A DNA stretch of 64,000 bases from Salirhabdus sp. Marseille-P4669 (lineage in GTDB: Bacteria; Bacillota; Bacilli; Bacillales; Alkalibacillaceae), in assembly GCF_900240405.1 (NCBI RefSeq), contig NZ_OEQK01000005.1, forward strand, positions 230,703-294,702, in the 5' to 3' direction. The notes under the pieces are model-generated. The model had not been told where the DNA came from. It searched no databases and saw only the letters and a program-made list of their open reading frames with translations. Positions 25,468-32,905 of this stretch are shown one piece after another. Each line of letters begins with the position of its first letter. Within the stretch, counting starts at the first letter, position 1. The translations under genes were made by a program, and so were the position numbers.

Positions 25468-25929
25468 TTACAAAACTTTTGACATGTAGTAATCCGTAAT
25501 TTCATACCCCATACTTTTATACAATTGAATTGCTGTTTCATTATAAGCAAATACGTGCAAACTAATTTTTTCTATAGCGTTAGATATTGCATATTCGTCA
25601 AGTGCTTGCATCGTTTCTTTACCGTAACCTTTTCCTCTAGCCTCTTCCTTTAAATAAACATCATAAATAAAGGCTTGTTTCTTATTTAATTCCACATAAA
25701 TCCATAAATGTCCAATGCTGTTTTGTCCCTGTTGAATCGTGAACAATTTATGATCTTTTGTGTTAAGTCCCTGTGGTAATAATTGGTCAAACTGTTTCGC
25801 TGCATTTTCATTAGCCTCCTTTTCTGACCAGTTACCCGCTTTAATATGACCTTTTGCATATTCTCGAACCGAAAAACGATAAAAATCGATATATTCCTCT
25901 TCTGACATTGATACTAGGTCAATCGCCAC
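25468..25929 (-). CDS. GNAT family N-acetyltransferase
   Basis: The 153-residue protein shows 'FIYDVYLKEEARGKGYGKETMQAL' as the acetyl-CoA binding motif and 'VFAYNETAIQLYKSMGYEITDYYMSK' as the C-terminal signature; a 'IGHLWIYVE' strand precedes them. The start is GTG with GAGAGGG about ten bases upstream. The substrate is unknown. It lies upstream of the dioxygenase pair but is separated from it by the probable MhqR site, so it is likely a separate unit. Confidence 0.85.
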   Translation of the reverse strand: MAIDLVSMSEEEYIDFYRFSVREYAKGHIKAGNWSEKEANENAAKQFDQLLPQGLNTKDHKLFTIQQGQNSIGHLWIYVELNKKQAFIYDVYLKEEARGKGYGKETMQALDEYAISNAIEKISLHVFAYNETAIQLYKSMGYEITDYYMSKVL

Positions 25930-26013
25930 CTAGACCATCCCTCTCCATATTACTATTTACGCTTACTTACTAATTGCAGTATCTTCTCGTGAAACAGATT
26001 ATTCTTCCGTTCA

Positions 26014-26532
26014 TTATTCCACAAATACAGATAAATCTCTCCAGCAGTATGCCATCTCCTCAACTTTAAGTCCTTCTATAAAGGTAGTATCTAAAAGTAC
26101 TGGATTGTATTTTTCATAAAATGTTCTGGATGGATTGTCTTTTATCACCCAAACAAGCATGGAATTATAACCTTTGTTTCGTAATTCTTTCACCAACTTC
26201 CGAACCAATTTTTCTCCAATTCCCATACGCTGATAACGTTGCAACAAATAAATGGCGTAAAGCTCTGATTCGACATTATATCTACCGGTTCGTTCCTCTC
26301 CACCATCAATATAGCCAATTATTTCTCCTTCCTCATTTTCAGCTACAAAATTTATATGCGAAGGATTGTTTTTTTCAAAGATGTTTCGCCATTTGTCTTC
26401 CCTTTTTTCATATGATAAACGAGCTAAAATTCGTTCATCCACAATTCCTTTGTATGTTGTTCTCCAGGAATCTACGGACACCTTAGCAATCCCTTTTACA
26501 TCTTTAATGGAACCTTTTCGAATTGTATAAAT
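26014..26532 (-). CDS. GNAT acetyltransferase with a possible AUU start
   Basis: The core of this protein is a GNAT domain: 'ELYAIYLLQRYQRMGIGEKLVRKLV' and 'NPSRTFYEKYNPVLLD'. The first standard start is GTG at 26481, but the usual first strand and helix of the family ('IYTIRKGSIKDVKGIAKV') are encoded upstream of it, in frame and unbroken, back to a TGA. AAAGGAG stands nine bases before an ATT codon at 26532, so initiation at AUU, as known for infC, is the best fit. GTG at 26481 has AAAAGGG nine bases upstream and remains an alternative. At 172 residues the length is normal. Confidence 0.7.
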   Translation of the reverse strand: MYTIRKGSIKDVKGIAKVSVDSWRTTYKGIVDERILARLSYEKREDKWRNIFEKNNPSHINFVAENEEGEIIGYIDGGEERTGRYNVESELYAIYLLQRYQRMGIGEKLVRKLVKELRNKGYNSMLVWVIKDNPSRTFYEKYNPVLLDTTFIEGLKVEEMAYCWRDLSVFVE

Positions 26533-26644
26533 GTGTATTCACTCCTTTACCACACTATTATTTCTGCGTACACATTTGAAAGTCCTCCTTAAACTAATTT
26601 TCTTATTTCTATATGCTGTTCCTTCTTAAAATCCGCTTCACACT

Positions 26645-26691
26645 AAAAAATTCAAGCCGAAAACGAGAATACTCTTCCCATTTTCGGCTTG
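26645..26691 (-). terminator. Terminator of corA
   Basis: CAAGCCGAAAA and its perfect complement flank a 17-base loop, with a T run on the minus strand. Confidence 0.85.
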
Positions 26692-26722
26692 TTAGAAATT
26701 TGTGATAAGATCATCTTTACCT

Positions 26723-27679
26723 CTATTTAAACCATCCTTTACGCTTAAACCAATAGTACATAGAAACTGCTATAATACCCATTATTCCCAGTGTTACGAA
26801 ATAGCCGAGTGACCAAGACAACTCAGGCATATTTTCAAAATTCATCCCATAAATTCCAGCGATAAACGTTAGTGGAGCAAATATCGAAGTTATAATCGTC
26901 AGGACCTTCATTACATTATTCGTTTGATGAGAGTTTAAGGAAAGATAATTGTCGCGAATATCTGCTGTCATTTCTCTATTGGACATTACCATTTCGGAAA
27001 GCTTTAATAAATGGTCATATATGTCCGAAAAATATTCTCTCCTTTCCATTACTCCGTTCAAATGATGTGAATTTAACATTCGATATAGAAGGTCACGCAT
27101 TGGATTTATGGAGTGCCTTAAATTTAAGAGCATATTCCTTGTTTCAAATAGTTCCATCATTAAATCGTTCATGGATTTATTTTGAGTATTGTCCTCAATC
27201 TTATCTAACTCATCTTCAATTTTATAAATTAATGGAAAATAGTTATCCACAATCTTATCTAAAATTTGATAAAACACATAAAAAGTATCCCATTGACTCA
27301 CATCTGCATGTGCTATTAAACGATTCCATACTTGGGTAACCTCTGCTGCAATAACCCGATGAAAGGTGACAACAAAATTTTCTCCCACAAAAAAATTTAA
27401 TTGTTCTTTTAAAATTTCCCGTTCTTCCTCCCGTACGATGTGCGTTACATAAAAGGTATGATTATCATAATAATCAAGTTTAGGACGCTGTAATCTTTGG
27501 GTGCAATCTTCAACGGCTAGTGGGTGAAAATGTATTGTTTTTTCTAGATGTTCAATTTCGTCTTCAGTTGGTTCACTAAAATCGATCCAATACCATTTGT
27601 ATTTTGTAAAATCGACATGGTTAATAGATAAATCCTGCTCGAGCTTATTTTCATATGTAATTCCAATCATGTTTATCAA
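26723..27679 (-). CDS. corA: CorA-type divalent cation transporter
   Basis: The 318-residue protein has the CorA layout: a long soluble N-terminal domain with helical arms, then two C-terminal membrane segments. The signature 'YGMNFENMPEL' follows the first segment ('VLTIITSIFAPLTFIAGI'). The protein ends with a short positively charged tail (WFKRKGWFK). It forms a pentameric channel for magnesium or other divalent ions in the cell membrane. The start is TTG, eight bases after AAGAGGTG; an in-frame ATG three codons later is too far from the site. Confidence 0.93.
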   Translation of the reverse strand: MINMIGITYENKLEQDLSINHVDFTKYKWYWIDFSEPTEDEIEHLEKTIHFHPLAVEDCTQRLQRPKLDYYDNHTFYVTHIVREEEREILKEQLNFFVGENFVVTFHRVIAAEVTQVWNRLIAHADVSQWDTFYVFYQILDKIVDNYFPLIYKIEDELDKIEDNTQNKSMNDLMMELFETRNMLLNLRHSINPMRDLLYRMLNSHHLNGVMERREYFSDIYDHLLKLSEMVMSNREMTADIRDNYLSLNSHQTNNVMKVLTIITSIFAPLTFIAGIYGMNFENMPELSWSLGYFVTLGIMGIIAVSMYYWFKRKGWFK

Positions 27680-27774
27680 TACTGCTACACCTCTTGCGCA
27701 ATTAGATATGTTCCTTCTTATTCATTTCTATAAATGTATTATGTATGTATTATTAATTAGTATCTTATTTCTAA

Positions 27775-28308
27775 TTAATCCTTTTTCTTTAAAACACTCA
27801 AATATGCAATCCATGGTCCAACGTCATCCCGATATCGATTTGCCATTACTCTAACAATTTGGGATATGTGTGTTAAATCATGAACCACCCATGTAGAAAT
27901 TAATTCCCGAACTTTCACATTCCCAAACTCCGGGTGTAAACCAGTTTGATCAAAGGAATCTTTCTCCCCAACTAAGTGAGTTAGTTCTTTAATATTTTGC
28001 TGACGAATTGCTTGAAAGTCATTAAGAAGGTTTTCCATGGATTTACATTCATCTTTATTCAGATGAGAGAATCGATCAAACGGAGGAAATGGTTCCTTTT
28101 TTTCTTGTTGATGTAAAATAAAGGTTAATCGCGGAATCCAATTACTATGTTCTGCTTCTATAAGGTGTTTTATAACTTCATAGGTATTCCATGTACCCTC
28201 TCCCTCATTACAGTGTAGCCAGCTATCCGATAAACCTGTCAAAAAGTGTTTTAATGTTACAGGAGTACTTTTTAACAGCTCAATGGACTCGTTAAGAGTA
28301 AAATTCAT
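27775..28308 (-). CDS. DinB superfamily protein
   Basis: The 177-residue protein is a DinB-type four-helix bundle. The three metal-ligand histidines are visible: one in 'TYEVIKHLIEAEHSNW' and two in 'STWVVHDLTHISQIVRVMA'. Members are metal-dependent and often act as thiol S-transferases (bacillithiol or related); this one's substrate is unknown. The ATG at 28308 has GGGGGA seven bases upstream. An upstream in-frame start at 28380 lies within the terminator of the neighbouring gene and is rejected. Confidence 0.88.
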   Translation of the reverse strand: MNFTLNESIELLKSTPVTLKHFLTGLSDSWLHCNEGEGTWNTYEVIKHLIEAEHSNWIPRLTFILHQQEKKEPFPPFDRFSHLNKDECKSMENLLNDFQAIRQQNIKELTHLVGEKDSFDQTGLHPEFGNVKVRELISTWVVHDLTHISQIVRVMANRYRDDVGPWIAYLSVLKKKD

Positions 28309-28360
28309 TTCTCGTTCCCCCTTGTTTTTTAAACGGACAATTTTTTTCAATCCGCGTATG

Positions 28361-28385
28361 AAAAAAGAGATGCTTAGCACCTCTT
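28361..28385 (-). terminator. Terminator of the YciI-like gene
   Basis: AAGAGGTGC and GCATCTCTT (minus strand) pair across TAA, followed by a T run. Confidence 0.75.
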
Positions 28386-28459
28386 ATAACGCCTTTTGCA
28401 TGTCAAATATGTTATATTATCAATTTGATTGTTTGGATTAATTATCAGATGGTTCTTAC

Positions 28460-28744
28460 CTACTCTATGTGTAGTAAGGCTTCGTTCAAAACAAGTTCCC
28501 ATTCATGAATAACGTATTCTCTAGCATTATGCACTACGTATGGATCCTTTTTTGCAAATTCCGTTACCTCATCAATAGAATTTGCACGGTAAATAACCAT
28601 TCCGCCATTCCCATCTGCAAATCTACCATTAGCTATAATATGACCAGCATTTCTCATATCTTCCAGATACTTTAAATGTTGCGTGCGATATTGTATACTC
28701 TTTTCAACATCTATCATAGGTAGTAGTACAGCATAATATCTCAT
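28460..28744 (-). CDS. YciI-like protein
   Basis: The 94-residue protein is a YciI / dimeric alpha-beta barrel protein. It starts 'MRYYAVLLPMIDVEKSIQYRTQHLKYLEDM', with the conserved His of the family in this helix, and continues 'GHIIANGRFADGNGGMVIYRA' and 'DPYVVHNAREYVIHEWEL'. YciI proteins are a ferredoxin-like fold with a putative His-Asp active site and no settled function. ATG follows GAGGGGGTGA. It is divergent from the acetyltransferase gene at 28793. Confidence 0.85.
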   Translation of the reverse strand: MRYYAVLLPMIDVEKSIQYRTQHLKYLEDMRNAGHIIANGRFADGNGGMVIYRANSIDEVTEFAKKDPYVVHNAREYVIHEWELVLNEALLHIE

Positions 28745-28792
28745 TCTTCACCCCCTCGCTAACGAAATTTCATGAAAAGTGGTGTTCAAATA

Positions 28793-29266
28793 ATGGATCT
28801 ATATAGTAAGGATATGACGATAACCGAAGCAAAAGAAATACTAAATTGGAAATATCCAAAACCATATGATTTTTATAACAATGCCCTTTCAGTAGATGCA
28901 ATGGATGAGTTGTTAAATGGAGATTATCAAGCTATTTTTAATCGTAATGATTTATTAGTAGGTTTTTTCTGTGTAGGAAAATCCGCTCAAGTTCCTGCTG
29001 GCAGCAAAATAGGTGTATATAAGGGAAATTACATAGACATGGGGCTAGGAATGCATCCCTATTTAACAGGAAAAGGTAATGGAAATACTTTTTGCACATA
29101 TATCTTGAACAACATTCAGGAGCACTATAAAACGAAATCCGTACGATTAACGGTTGCTACTTTTAACACTAGAGCAATCCACCTTTATAAAAATCTTGGA
29201 TTTATTAAACATCAAGAATTTTCTAATGGTAGTACAAATTTTATAACAATGATTCATTCCGAGTAG
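28793..29266 (+). CDS. GNAT family N-acetyltransferase
   Basis: The 157-residue protein has the GNAT elements 'IDMGLGMHPYLTGKGNGNTFCTYIL' (acetyl-CoA loop) and 'TFNTRAIHLYKNLGFIKHQEF'. The N-terminal 'TITEAKEILNWKYPKPYDFYN' is typical of a Bacillus subgroup of unknown substrate. Two in-frame ATG codons exist, 28772 and 28793; neither has a strong ribosome site, but AGTGGTG before the second decides for it. It ends at a shared terminator. Confidence 0.8.
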   Translation: MDLYSKDMTITEAKEILNWKYPKPYDFYNNALSVDAMDELLNGDYQAIFNRNDLLVGFFCVGKSAQVPAGSKIGVYKGNYIDMGLGMHPYLTGKGNGNTFCTYILNNIQEHYKTKSVRLTVATFNTRAIHLYKNLGFIKHQEFSNGSTNFITMIHSE

Positions 29267-29280
29267 TAGTAATCTATTTA

Positions 29281-29340
29281 TCTATTACACCCTATTGTAT
29301 TTTGTCATGTTGATAGGATGTAATAGATTTATATTTTATT
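29281..29340. terminator. Bidirectional terminator
   Basis: TCTATTACACCCTAT and ATAGGATGTAATAGA form a 15-base stem with one mismatch between converging genes, and T-rich sequence follows on the plus strand. Confidence 0.75.
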
Positions 29341-30343
29341 TCAATAATTCTTCTTCAATCCCTTTAAGGATATCAAAAGCACCATCAGATTTGTTTGAGC
29401 AAACGGTAACAAACGATGATGTATTAGGATAATAACCAGAATGAAAACTAACCCCAGGATCATAACCCATTACATGATACTTTACGACATCATCTTGGTC
29501 TTTTCGTATCCAAACGCCATATCCATAAAAACTGTTGTCATTTACCTGAATGTGAGGTTTCAATAGCTTCTCTGTCGTATCCTTATTGAGTAGATCAAAG
29601 GATAGAAGTGCTCTCCATAATTTTTCCATGTCCTTTGATGTCACATATATTCCTCCATCAGAACCACCTTTAACAGGTAAGGAGTAAATATTCGTTTTCC
29701 AACTGCCATCCTTATGATCAATATAGCCATATGCTGTATTCATCGGTAATGAATCAAACGAAAAGAAACCTGAGTCCGTCATATTAGCTTTATTCAGAAT
29801 AAACGTTTGAACGTAATCAGTGAAATTGTAGTTTGAAATTTTTTCAACAAGTAAACCTAATACAATATAACCAGCATTATTATAGTGAAATCTTTCTCCA
29901 ACACTATGTTTCATAGGCAAGTTTTTAAATAATGGTAAGAAATGTTTTAGTTCTCGAAAAGTATACATTGGATTTTGAACCCATAATTCTTCAAAGTCGT
30001 CCATCACTTCTTCATCAAAGTAATCTGGTATTCCGGAAGTATGTGTGAGTAAATGGTGAATTGTAATATTCTCATGAATATGTGGCAACTCATCGCCAAA
30101 AAAATCTTTTATTCTCGTGTTAAAGGAAAGTAAACCTTTCTCAGCAAGTTGGCATGTTGCAATGGCTGTAAATAGCTTACTTCCTGAGGCAATGCCAAAG
30201 CGCGTGGAGGAATTATTTTTTAATTCCTCCGCACGATTTGCATAACCAAAACTACCATCATATTGAAAAGCATCACCGCTTATCAAAATCGACCCAGAAA
30301 AATCTATGTTTCTACTAATCTCTGAAATATTATTATTAATCAT
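29336..30343 (-). CDS. Serine hydrolase, beta-lactamase/class C-like family
   Basis: The 335-residue protein has the S-x-x-K motif Ser53-Gly-Ser-Lys56 ('FGIASGSKLFTA'), the Tyr motif 'FHYNNAGYIVLG', and a C-terminal 'YHVMGYDPGVSF' in place of K-T-G. This is the penicillin-binding-protein-like serine hydrolase group (Pfam beta-lactamase). No signal peptide is seen, so it is cytoplasmic and probably an esterase or peptidase rather than a drug-resistance enzyme. ATG follows AAGGGGAT. A second member of the same family lies at 31219. Confidence 0.85.
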   Translation of the reverse strand: MINNNISEISRNIDFSGSILISGDAFQYDGSFGYANRAEELKNNSSTRFGIASGSKLFTAIATCQLAEKGLLSFNTRIKDFFGDELPHIHENITIHHLLTHTSGIPDYFDEEVMDDFEELWVQNPMYTFRELKHFLPLFKNLPMKHSVGERFHYNNAGYIVLGLLVEKISNYNFTDYVQTFILNKANMTDSGFFSFDSLPMNTAYGYIDHKDGSWKTNIYSLPVKGGSDGGIYVTSKDMEKLWRALLSFDLLNKDTTEKLLKPHIQVNDNSFYGYGVWIRKDQDDVVKYHVMGYDPGVSFHSGYYPNTSSFVTVCSNKSDGAFDILKGIEEELLK

Positions 30344-30445
30344 CTTCTATCCCCTTCATTGTAAATTTCCTAAGACTATTTCGTTATCTAAAAAACATCT
30401 CCCTTATGATTACTATTAAAAATAACATTTTTTTCTAAATTTAGC

Positions 30446-30483
30446 AAAAATAAAGAGATGTATTGTGTACACCTCCTTATTTG
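30446..30483 (-). terminator. Terminator of the RNase HI-like gene
   Basis: GAGGTGTA and TACATCTC (minus strand) pair within a longer A/T-flanked stem, followed by T-rich sequence. Confidence 0.7.
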
Positions 30484-30490
30484 TTAGATG

Positions 30491-31150
30491 TTATAAATTT
30501 ATTTCAACCGTACTCATAATTTCTATATCATTTAATGCTTGAGTCGCTAACTGATCTGCTTCTCTATTTTCTTTTCTAGATACAAGATTATAATGAGGTG
30601 TTACCCCTAACTTTTTCATTCTATTTTCTATTCGATCCGCCCATTTTGATAAGTCTTCTTCATAGCTTGGCCATTCCCCATTTAATTGGTTAATAACCAC
30701 TTGAGAGTCACCGATAATCGTAATGGGTAAATGTTTTACACCAAGCATATCAAGTTCATGTAAAGCAAGATGTAAGGCAGCATACTCCGCTTCATTATTA
30801 GTTTTCATTTCTTCAACTAATGCATTTTTTCTTAATCGGTAACATTTTTTGTTTTGCTCATAATAAATGGCACAACCAAGTCCAGCTCTCTTTGACTGTT
30901 TATCGAAACCTCCATCAAAGTAAAGTTTTATATTGTGAGGCTCTGTCTCTACTTCTTTCACAAAATTCTTTAGTTCTTTTTCGTTCCATGTCGTATCATT
31001 CGAATCAACAAAAGTTAAGTCATTCATACGACCTGTCTTTTTCAGATCTTCCGCAATTAATAAAGCCTTTTCAACAGTCATATCATCTGACTGCATATAT
31101 GTACTTGTTCCTTTTGGAGTGCGATAAGTAAATCCAATTTTGACATCCAT
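30491..31150 (-). CDS. RNase HI-family protein with an N-terminal extension
   Basis: The 219-residue protein has about 70 N-terminal residues with a small alpha-beta extension, then an RNase HI fold. The acidic catalytic set is complete: Asp79 ('LYFDGGFD'), Glu120 ('TNNEAEYAALH'), Asp148 ('TIIGDSQVV') and Asp199 ('NREADQLA'). It resembles the YpdQ/YpeP group of Bacillus RNase H-like proteins; all four residues are present here, so activity on RNA-DNA hybrids is plausible. The start at 31150 has AAGGTGG seven bases upstream. It stands between two serine hydrolase genes on the same strand. Confidence 0.87.
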   Translation of the reverse strand: MDVKIGFTYRTPKGTSTYMQSDDMTVEKALLIAEDLKKTGRMNDLTFVDSNDTTWNEKELKNFVKEVETEPHNIKLYFDGGFDKQSKRAGLGCAIYYEQNKKCYRLRKNALVEEMKTNNEAEYAALHLALHELDMLGVKHLPITIIGDSQVVINQLNGEWPSYEEDLSKWADRIENRMKKLGVTPHYNLVSRKENREADQLATQALNDIEIMSTVEINL

Positions 31151-31218
31151 GTTATAGCCACCTTGCAAATTTTACTTTAGTCTATTAATAATAGTATTTA
31201 CATTTATTCATTTAATCA

Positions 31219-32277
31219 TTACGCAATAGGAATAGATGTTTCGACAAACTCGTTATATAGCTCACCAATTATACCTTGCAATTGGTGAACACCTAAATCC
31301 GCGTTCGTCATTATTACCATCGCTTTATCCAAATAAGGATAAGCAACAATCATACTTTGAAATCCAATACCCCATCCAAAAGAAGCTAGTTCTAAATGAT
31401 TTTTTGAATAATCGAGGAAAATTCCCAATCCAGCCCAATGCATACTTCCTTGTGCCTGAATTATTTCCTGTATATTATGTTTAGATAAATGTAGCTTACT
31501 CGTTCCTTTTAATCCATTTACTAATTCCAATACTAATAAAGCCAGATCTATAGGAGTTGTCCATAATCCCGATGCCGCAAAATATGGATAAACCGGATAC
31601 TTACCTTCCACAACTTCCCCATTTTTATTGTGACCACTTGAAAAGTTATTACATTTAGTCGTATTCCAAAGCTCTGAATGTAAATATGTGCTGTTCTTCA
31701 TTTTTAATGGTTTCAAAATATACTCACTCATCGCTTCAATAAATGTTTTACTAGTATTTTCTTCAATAATTTGCTGGATAATGCAGAACCCAGCATCTGA
31801 ATAATGGAACTCGGATTCTATTATGTAGGAAGGTTCAATTGGTGAATTACAATGGCGTGACTTCCCCTGGAGAAGATCTATTATGGTAGGCGTTTTTTCT
31901 GAAAGCGGAATAGAACCAAAACTATTCTTCGGATCTTTTATACCTGCTTGATGACTCAGTAAATTCCGCAACGTTACTGGTTTATTTACTGTAAATGTGT
32001 TTCTTGGTACTTTCCATCCCTTTACTGTTTTATTAATATCTACATCTAAATCTAATATCCCTTGCTCAACTAATACCATTACTAACATGGAAGTAGCGAA
32101 TTTGCTTATCGAGCACGCATTTAGAATAGTATGTTTATTTATTTCACTAGCTGTACCTTTTTCTCTTACACCATAACAATGTTCCTGGATACTTCCGTTC
32201 TCCAAAATAGCGATACTTACACCAGGTACGTGATAATTCGCCATTTGTTCTTCTATATTTCGAAATTCAATGCTCAT
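31219..32277 (-). CDS. Serine hydrolase, beta-lactamase/class C-like family
   Basis: The 352-residue protein has Ser56-Ile-Ser-Lys59 ('NACSISKFATSM') as the S-x-x-K motif and 'FHYSDAGFCIIQQ' as the Tyr motif. Near the C-terminus 'SFGWGIGFQSMIVAYP' replaces the K-T-G box. No signal peptide is present. Like the paralogue at 29336 it is probably a cytoplasmic esterase or peptidase of unknown substrate. The two paralogues are not close copies. ATG follows GGGAGG. Confidence 0.85.
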   Translation of the reverse strand: MSIEFRNIEEQMANYHVPGVSIAILENGSIQEHCYGVREKGTASEINKHTILNACSISKFATSMLVMVLVEQGILDLDVDINKTVKGWKVPRNTFTVNKPVTLRNLLSHQAGIKDPKNSFGSIPLSEKTPTIIDLLQGKSRHCNSPIEPSYIIESEFHYSDAGFCIIQQIIEENTSKTFIEAMSEYILKPLKMKNSTYLHSELWNTTKCNNFSSGHNKNGEVVEGKYPVYPYFAASGLWTTPIDLALLVLELVNGLKGTSKLHLSKHNIQEIIQAQGSMHWAGLGIFLDYSKNHLELASFGWGIGFQSMIVAYPYLDKAMVIMTNADLGVHQLQGIIGELYNEFVETSIPIA

Positions 32278-32428
32278 GTAAGACCTCCCTATTCATTTCA
32301 TTACGCTAATTATAACACAAAACAGAACAAATGTTCTCCGTTATTGTGATTTTTTTTCATTCTATCCTTACCATTAGAAAGCACTTCTCTCTAATCAAGA
32401 AGTGCTTTCTAAATGTATATTCTATAAT

Positions 32429-32527
32429 CTATCTATTCTTTCTTTTTCGATTTTGACGAGACAGTTCTTTATCTAATGCGTTTAATTCTTTTTTACTTTT
32501 GTTCTTCTTTTTTGGTTTCGTCATCAT
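32429..32527 (-). CDS. Very small basic protein (32 aa)
   Basis: A short frame from ATG 32527 encodes 32 residues, of which more than a third are Lys or Arg ('MMTKPKKKNKSKKELNALDK' start). GGAGGAGT lies directly upstream, stronger than expected by chance. I do not recognise a family; size and charge would fit a nucleic-acid or ribosome-associated small protein. It follows another small gene on the same strand by 22 bases. Confidence 0.55.
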   Translation of the reverse strand: MMTKPKKKNKSKKELNALDKELSRQNRKRKNR

Positions 32528-32549
32528 ACTCCTCCTAAGACGGTGTTAG

Positions 32550-32699
32550 TTATTGTCTTTTCTTTGTTTTTTTGTTATTAGCTTTTTCATTTGATGTTAG
32601 TGGTTCATTTGCAAATTCATGATCAAACTGCTTTGCTAAATTTTTTCGAACAGCCTGTTCATCACTTACGCCATCGTTTAATTTTTTCTTTTTGCCCAT
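32550..32699 (-). CDS. Small charged protein (49 aa)
   Basis: The frame starts at ATG 32699 after GGAGGTGG and encodes 49 residues with a Lys-rich head (MGKKKKLNDG), an acidic middle ('KQFDHEFANEPLTSNEK') and a Lys-rich tail (NNKKTKKRQ). It resembles the short charged proteins often found with sporulation genes in Bacillus, but I cannot name it. It is the first of two tandem small genes. Confidence 0.6.
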   Translation of the reverse strand: MGKKKKLNDGVSDEQAVRKNLAKQFDHEFANEPLTSNEKANNKKTKKRQ

Positions 32700-32727
32700 G
32701 GCATCCACCTCCATGTTTGTATTTTGG

Positions 32728-32841
32728 CTAACCTGTTACGTTATTATGTTTTAAAGCCACAAATCCATCTGCACTTATTTCTAACATCGCTCGATTTACA
32801 AAAGGAATTCCTACATCGAAAACAAATTCGTTTCGTGACAT
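32728..32841 (-). CDS. Possible small protein (37 aa), weak
   Basis: From ATG 32841 a 37-residue frame reads like a beta-strand peptide ('EFVFDVGIPFVNRAMLEISA'). The frame also stays open for some 18 codons upstream without a standard start. The ribosome site (GGTGAT) touches the ATG. It overlaps the -35 region of the ABC-F gene on the other strand. It may be chance, or the remnant of a longer gene. Confidence 0.25.
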   Translation of the reverse strand: MSRNEFVFDVGIPFVNRAMLEISADGFVALKHNNVTG

Positions 32842-32864
32842 ATCACCAATTCTCAGCTTATAAT
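32835..32864 (+). promoter_or_regulatory. Probable promoter of the ABC-F gene
   Basis: GTGACA (32835-32840) and TATAAT (32859-32864) are separated by 18 bases. A minimal leader of three codons and the ABC-F start follow. Confidence 0.5.
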
Positions 32865-32905
32865 AGGTAAAGTGAATCTTATTAGAAAAAGGTGTTTATG
32901 AAATC

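Noticed and set aside
29336..32277. True beta-lactamases
   Set aside because: Both proteins lack a signal peptide and the K-T-G box; they fit the cytoplasmic serine hydrolase group better.
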